Below are positions 7,152-10,715 of a DNA stretch of 10,715 bases, piece by piece; within the stretch, counting starts at the first letter, position 1; the number at the start of each line of letters is the position of its first letter. The notes under the pieces were generated by a model that was given only the letters and a program-made list of their open reading frames with translations, did no database searches and was not told where the DNA came from. A program made the position numbers and the translations under genes. Source of the DNA: Bifidobacterium breve (GTDB lineage: Bacteria > Actinomycetota > Acidimicrobiia > Acidimicrobiales > Ilumatobacteraceae); NCBI GenBank assembly GCA_943325435.2, contig CALPPK020000010.1, forward strand, positions 1 to 10,715, read 5' to 3'.

Positions 7152-8243
7152 TTATTGGTTCGCTAGTACAACGAGATCATCACGGTGAACAGTTTCGACG
7201 ACTGCAAGATCCACAAGATCAGCAGTGCGTTTACCCATGCTTGCTGCAACCACATCAGACGACATGGCAGTTAAACCGCGAGCCAGTAATTCACCACCTT
7301 GGGTAACGACTTCGACAACTGCGCCCACATCAAACGAGCCTGTCACCGCTGTTACACCAGCTGGCAAGAGCGAGGTACCGCGCAAAACCAAAGCATCGCG
7401 AGCGCCGGCATCAACAACGATTGAACCTTCAACCTCGGCAGCAAATGCAATCCACAACTTGCGAGCAGATAATTGGCGATCATGAGGCAAGAAACGAGTC
7501 CCTACGGCATCGCCATTAATTGCTGCCATTACAGCCGATTCAGATTCAGCAGCAGCAATTACAGCAGTTACGCCAGACCACGAAGCGATACGTGCTGCAG
7601 CCATTTTTGAAGCCATACCGCCACTACCGCGGTCGGAACCTGCGCCAGAAGCCGACACAGACAAGAGCGGATCATCAGCAGCAACTACTGAAATCACTGT
7701 TGCATCAGAATTTGTTCGTGGGTCTGACGTGTAGAGCCCAGCAGTATCAGTGAGCAGCACCAGCATGTCAGCAGAAACGAGATGAGCAAGGAGTGCTGCA
7801 AGGTGATCATTGTCGCCGTATCGAATTTCATTGTTCGCTATCGCATCATTTTCGTTAATGATGGGAACGCAACCTAGTTCCAATAGTCGACCAATGGTGT
7901 CACGCGCGTGCAGATACTGTTGGCGATCAACAAAGTCATGTGGCACCAGAAGAACCTGTGCTCCGACTAGTGAAAACTGTTTGAGAGCATTGTTGTATGC
8001 GGCCATCAGTTGTGGTTGACCGACAGCTGATAATGCCTGAAGAGACAGAACATCACTGGGGCGTTCCGCTAAGCCAAGACCGGCAACACCAGATGCAACA
8101 GCACCCGAGGTCACTAGCAATACTTCATGTCCTTGCGCGCGCGCAGCAGCCAATTGCTGTGACACAAGCTGAATTACTTCAGTCTTGATGTGTCCCTCTG
8201 AATTAGTGAGGGATGAAGTTCCCACTTTGACGACGACGCGCAT
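7152..8243 (-). CDS. proB: Glutamate 5-kinase (ProB) with C-terminal PUA domain
   Basis: The 363-residue protein (E. coli ProB is 367) catalyses ATP-dependent phosphorylation of glutamate to glutamyl 5-phosphate, the first and feedback-controlled step of proline synthesis. Amino-acid kinase motifs occur in order: KVGTSSLT (6-13), TSGAVASG (45-52), INENDAI (129-135), YGDND (142-146), TDTAGLYTSDPR (165-176) and GSGGMASK (207-214). A PUA domain follows from about 275 to 360. The open frame continues upstream to 8369, but that extension runs through the 3' end of obg and is not ProB-like. The start is therefore the ATG at 8241-8243, which begins MRVVVKVG. The ATG lies 10 bp after the obg stop with no Shine-Dalgarno, suggesting coupled translation in an obg-proB operon. 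proA, commonly next to proB, is not present downstream because murJ converges there. Confidence 0.94.
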   Translation of the reverse strand: MRVVVKVGTSSLTNSEGHIKTEVIQLVSQQLAAARAQGHEVLLVTSGAVASGVAGLGLAERPSDVLSLQALSAVGQPQLMAAYNNALKQFSLVGAQVLLVPHDFVDRQQYLHARDTIGRLLELGCVPIINENDAIANNEIRYGDNDHLAALLAHLVSADMLVLLTDTAGLYTSDPRTNSDATVISVVAADDPLLSVSASGAGSDRGSGGMASKMAAARIASWSGVTAVIAAAESESAVMAAINGDAVGTRFLPHDRQLSARKLWIAFAAEVEGSIVVDAGARDALVLRGTSLLPAGVTAVTGSFDVGAVVEVVTQGGELLARGLTAMSSDVVAASMGKRTADLVDLAVVETVHRDDLVVLANQ

Positions 8244-8253
8244 CGCTACAGCA

Positions 8254-9504
8254 TCACACTTCTGGCACGAATTCGAAACTGAATTGTGCAACCCAGACGA
8301 CATCACCCTCTCGGACCCCTGCTTTTGACAGCAATTTAGGTATTCCGAGCTTGGCGAATTTCTCGTCAATGTAGTTCAGGGCTACGGGAGTTGTTACGTC
8401 GTTCAGCGCCACAACCCGCTCGGCATTGCGACCATGAATGCGGTATTCGTTCTCCCCCATCTGTTCCACCCATGCATGCTCTGTGTCAGGACGCATGATG
8501 ATGGTGGCTTCGACGGTGGGCTCAGCTTGACGCGCATACTTCACTTGTTGTGCAAGAGAACCAATAATGCTTCGCACGTTGGTCATCGTGATTGCAGACA
8601 TCGACGGATGTGGCCACGCAGCGAGAGTGTCTGCATCAATACTGTCTGTCTTGGTACCAACAATGATGAACGGCCGTTCAAGAAGGTCTGGACGGTAGTT
8701 CCCGACCTCGTGCTGCAAGATGCGTAATTGCTCGTCGGGCGCAATTCCGTCAAGAGCTACAAGGTCAATGAGATAGCAAAGAACACGCGCACGCTCGATG
8801 TGGCGAAGGAACTGATGACCTAATCCGCGACCTTCACTTGCACCCTCAATCAGGCCGGGAATGTCAGCCATAATGAACTCTGTTGTGTCGTCGATGCGAA
8901 CAACACCAAGATGTGGTTCAAGAGTAGTGAACGGGTAATTCGCAATCTTCGGTTTCGCAGCTGAGACCGTGCTGATGAAGGTGCTCTTTCCTGCATTGGG
9001 AAAACCAACCAACGCAACATCTGCCATCAATTTGAGTTCGAGCTTTAACCAACGTTCAGTTGCTTCTTCACCCTGTTCGGCAAACGTCGGTTCACGACGA
9101 CGGTTATTAAAGAACTTTGCGTTCCCACGACCGCCGCGACCACCAGGAGACGCCATCCACTTGTCGCCATGATTCACAAGATCAGCCAAAACTTCACCGG
9201 AATACATATCGCGAGCAACAGTTCCCTCTGGCACGGCAATAATCAGATCTTCTCCACGACGACCGTGAAGGTCTTTACCTTTGCCGTGAACCCCGTCCTT
9301 CGCACGACGGTGCGGATGATCACGAAATGCCAAGAGTGACGCAACGTTACGGTCGGCAACAAGCCACACATCGCCGCCTTTGCCGCCATCACCGCCGTTT
9401 GGGCCACCCATTGCTTCAGGCCCTTCGCGACGGAAAGCCACACAGCCAGCTCCGCCCTGGCCACCTTTAACATTCAGTTGGGCTTCGTCGACAAAAACAC
9501 TCAT
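8254..9504 (-). CDS. obg: Obg/CgtA family GTPase
   Basis: The 416-residue protein has the three Obg parts. A glycine-rich N-terminal OBG fold (about 1-158) includes GGQGGAGC, GGPNGGDGGKGGDV and SPGGRGGRGNAKF. A GTPase domain (about 160-325) has G1 GFPNAGKS (167-174), switch I YPFTTLEPHLG (190-200), G3 DIPGLIEGA (214-222), G4 TKTD (284-287) and G5 SA (303-304). An OCT domain (about 333-412) ends in VVWVAQFSFEF. Obg binds the large ribosomal subunit and couples GTP/GDP status to ribosome assembly and growth control. The G4 motif is TKTD instead of NKxD; Rho-type GTPases also use TKxD, so guanine binding is probably retained. The start ATG at 9502-9504 begins MSVFVDEAQL, as expected for the family. 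obg usually follows rplU and rpmA, but here it is the first gene of its unit and faces dgt across 70 bp. Confidence 0.95.
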   Translation of the reverse strand: MSVFVDEAQLNVKGGQGGAGCVAFRREGPEAMGGPNGGDGGKGGDVWLVADRNVASLLAFRDHPHRRAKDGVHGKGKDLHGRRGEDLIIAVPEGTVARDMYSGEVLADLVNHGDKWMASPGGRGGRGNAKFFNNRRREPTFAEQGEEATERWLKLELKLMADVALVGFPNAGKSTFISTVSAAKPKIANYPFTTLEPHLGVVRIDDTTEFIMADIPGLIEGASEGRGLGHQFLRHIERARVLCYLIDLVALDGIAPDEQLRILQHEVGNYRPDLLERPFIIVGTKTDSIDADTLAAWPHPSMSAITMTNVRSIIGSLAQQVKYARQAEPTVEATIIMRPDTEHAWVEQMGENEYRIHGRNAERVVALNDVTTPVALNYIDEKFAKLGIPKLLSKAGVREGDVVWVAQFSFEFVPEV

Positions 9505-9516
9505 AAGACTGTCTCA

Positions 9517-9522
9517 AGGCTA
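9517..9522 (-). promoter_or_regulatory. Possible -10 box (TAGCCT) for obg-proB
   Basis: TAGCCT on the minus strand fits TANNNT and would start transcription about 6 nt before the obg ATG. No clear -35 or Shine-Dalgarno is visible. With only 70 bp between obg and dgt, some promoter must lie in 9505-9574, but this specific box is weakly supported. Confidence 0.28.
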
Positions 9523-9562
9523 CTGGCGCATTGTCGTCCATCTCGGCGACACACCACTCACC

Positions 9563-9568
9563 TATCGT
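9563..9568 (+). promoter_or_regulatory. Candidate -10 box (TATCGT) for a leaderless dgt transcript
   Basis: TATCGT fits TANNNT and its last T is 7 nt before the A of the dgt ATG at 9575, so the predicted transcription start is the start codon itself. The intervening GGAGAT looks like a Shine-Dalgarno but touches the ATG with almost no spacing, too close for normal use. No good -35 is seen. Confidence 0.42.
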
Positions 9569-9574
9569 GGAGAT

Positions 9575-10715
9575 ATGGAAAAGGATTCGACCACAGACCG
9601 TGGAGTGACCTGGGTCTCCACCATGTCAGGCTTTAATGCCGATCTAGGCATCACCGTGGCTCATGCAGACTCCTGGGCAGGTATCGGAACCACCGACATT
9701 GCTGATCGGTCAACGCGAGAAGCCGCCCTATCGGGCGCTCTTGCGCCGCTCGCCACGCACGCAGTTGGCCCGGGCCACCGTGCAAACCCCGAAGAAGCAG
9801 ATCCCTACCGCACCTGTTTCGAACGTGACCGTGACCGCATTTTGCACGCATCTTCTTTTCGCCGTCTTGCCGGAAAAACTCAAGTCTTTGTTTTCCCCGA
9901 CGATCATCAACGCACACGACTCACCCATGCCCTTGAAGTTGCACAAGTAGCTGTCTCCATCGCACGTGTATTGCGACTAAATGTTGCTCTTACGGAAGCA
10001 ATGGCATTAGGCCACGACTGTGGGCACGGCCCTGGTGGACACGCCAGCGAAGATGCACTGTCTCCGTACATCGATGGCGGTTATGACCACGCTGTATGGG
10101 GCGCCGACAAAGTTCTTGTGCCACTCAATTTATGTATCGAAACTCTCGACGGAATTCGCAATCACAGTTGGTCACGACCGGCGCCACAAACAGCAGAAGG
10201 CGAAGTCGTCAGTTGGGCTGACCGCATTGCATATGTGTGCCACGACTTTGAAGACGCAGTAGATGCTGGCATTGTTACTCCTGATCAATTGCCCCGCCTT
10301 GTACGCGAACGTTGCGGCAGCACCAGACGCGAACAACTGGGCGCCTTCATCACCGGCATGATCAATGCAACAGCGCACTCTGGTCGCATTGGCATGGTTC
10401 CTGATATGGCTGAAGCATTGTCGCTGTTTCGACAATTTAATTACGAACGCATTTACGATCGTCCCGAATCAAAGGCTCAGGCCAACAGCGTCATCAGTAT
10501 GTTGCGCACCCTCATCGACCACTACATCAAGACCCCAGCACTATTACCTGCTTGGCACGAGGAACCATTTGATGCCGGCTCACACGCTGCAATCACCGAA
10601 GCCGTCTCATACGTTGGCGGCATGACCGACCGCTTTGCTTGTCGCCAAGCTGTCACCCTTCTTGATTACCCAGCAGACAAATTGCCGCAAGGCATCGACA
10701 CCTTGTTGTCAGACA
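9575..10715 (+). CDS. dgt: Deoxyguanosinetriphosphate triphosphohydrolase-like protein (3' end outside window)
   Basis: The frame from the ATG at 9575 stays open to the right edge, giving 380 residues with no stop. It is an HD-domain dNTPase. Family motifs include DPYRTCFERDRDRILHASSF (76-95), GKTQVFVFPDDHQRTRLTHA (100-119) with H118, GHDCGHGPGGHASEDA (146-161) with the HD pair H147/D148, and SWADRIAYVCHDFEDA (213-228) with D216 as the last metal ligand. Dgt enzymes cleave dGTP (often any dNTP) to the deoxynucleoside and triphosphate, controlling the dNTP pool. Family similarity starts near residue 46 (STREAALSGALAPLA). The first 45 or so residues are not recognisable, so a later start such as the ATG at 9623 is possible, although the TATCGT box supports 9575. 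It is divergent from obg. The missing C-terminus is probably around 20-60 residues, judging from family size. Confidence 0.9.
   Translation, partial: MEKDSTTDRGVTWVSTMSGFNADLGITVAHADSWAGIGTTDIADRSTREAALSGALAPLATHAVGPGHRANPEEADPYRTCFERDRDRILHASSFRRLAGKTQVFVFPDDHQRTRLTHALEVAQVAVSIARVLRLNVALTEAMALGHDCGHGPGGHASEDALSPYIDGGYDHAVWGADKVLVPLNLCIETLDGIRNHSWSRPAPQTAEGEVVSWADRIAYVCHDFEDAVDAGIVTPDQLPRLVRERCGSTRREQLGAFITGMINATAHSGRIGMVPDMAEALSLFRQFNYERIYDRPESKAQANSVISMLRTLIDHYIKTPALLPAWHEEPFDAGSHAAITEAVSYVGGMTDRFACRQAVTLLDYPADKLPQGIDTLLSD

Noticed and set aside
7520..7600. CAGCAG-like repetitive stretch
   Set aside because: It encodes an Ala/Ser/Glu-rich part of ProB (IAAAESESAVMAA) and is explained by codon composition rather than a DNA repeat.
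8244..8369. N-terminal extension of ProB up to 8369
   Set aside because: The extra 42 residues run through the obg 3' end and are unlike ProB, whose sequence begins at MRVVVKVG (8243).
9651..9950. Several overlapping short frames on both strands near the start of dgt
   Set aside because: The region is fully explained by the dgt frame from 9575, which has Dgt motifs. That frame runs off the window end, so it is easily missed in favour of these shadows.
1..10715. Mobile elements, CRISPR arrays, tRNA or toxin-antitoxin genes
   Set aside because: I looked for clustered repeats, terminal inverted repeats, transposase or integrase motifs and tRNA-like cloverleaves in both spacers and gene ends. 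Coding density leaves no room and none was seen.

Overview
The window reads as compact bacterial chromosome of moderate G+C. It most likely comes from a high-GC Gram-positive (Actinobacteria) lineage, and Acidimicrobiia-like streamlined plankton fits best. That placement is inference from protein flavour: a MoxR/VWA pair, an LQPDGGWGWSNAG-type metallo-beta-lactamase-fold protein, an Actinobacteria-style SURF1 tail, and TANNNT -10 boxes sitting directly on start codons. No rRNA or other phylogenetic marker RNA is present. Almost every base is coding: there are only two intergenic spaces over 50 bp (about 98 and 70 bp), both between divergent genes. I see no tRNA, rRNA, CRISPR array, insertion sequence, prophage, or stretch over 300 bp without a gene.

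Layout. (1) Positions 2-340, plus strand: the C-terminal third or so of a SURF1-family cytochrome oxidase assembly protein, entering from the left edge. (2) Positions 306-5466, minus strand: a tight five-gene operon read right to left, made of a MoxR-type AAA+ ATPase, a CoxE-like VWA protein, a histidine phosphatase, a short divergent GMC-like flavoprotein, and an MBL-fold hydrolase. The MBL gene's 3' end overlaps the SURF1 3' end by 35 bp. (3) Positions 5467-5564: divergent promoter region. (4) Positions 5565-7151, plus strand: murJ, the lipid II flippase. (5) Positions 7152-9504, minus strand: obg then proB, 10 bp apart; the proB stop codon directly abuts the murJ stop. (6) Positions 9505-9574: divergent promoter region. 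(7) Position 9575 to the right edge, plus strand: a dGTP triphosphohydrolase-like HD-domain gene (dgt), missing only its 3' end.

How the genes relate. murJ (cell wall), obg (ribosome and growth control), proB (proline synthesis) and dgt (nucleotide pool) are housekeeping. The five-gene minus-strand operon is the least understood part. MoxR/VWA pairs are generally thought to act as ATP-driven maturation or metal-insertion chaperones. Here the pair is coupled, with gaps of 18, 6, 2 and -4 bp, to a phosphatase, a flavin oxidoreductase and a metallohydrolase of unknown substrates. This is my best candidate for an undescribed system, but its function is inference only. A second theme is scarcity of Shine-Dalgarno sequences: only the MBL gene has a convincing one, while murJ, dgt and probably the operon's first gene look leaderless or nearly so.
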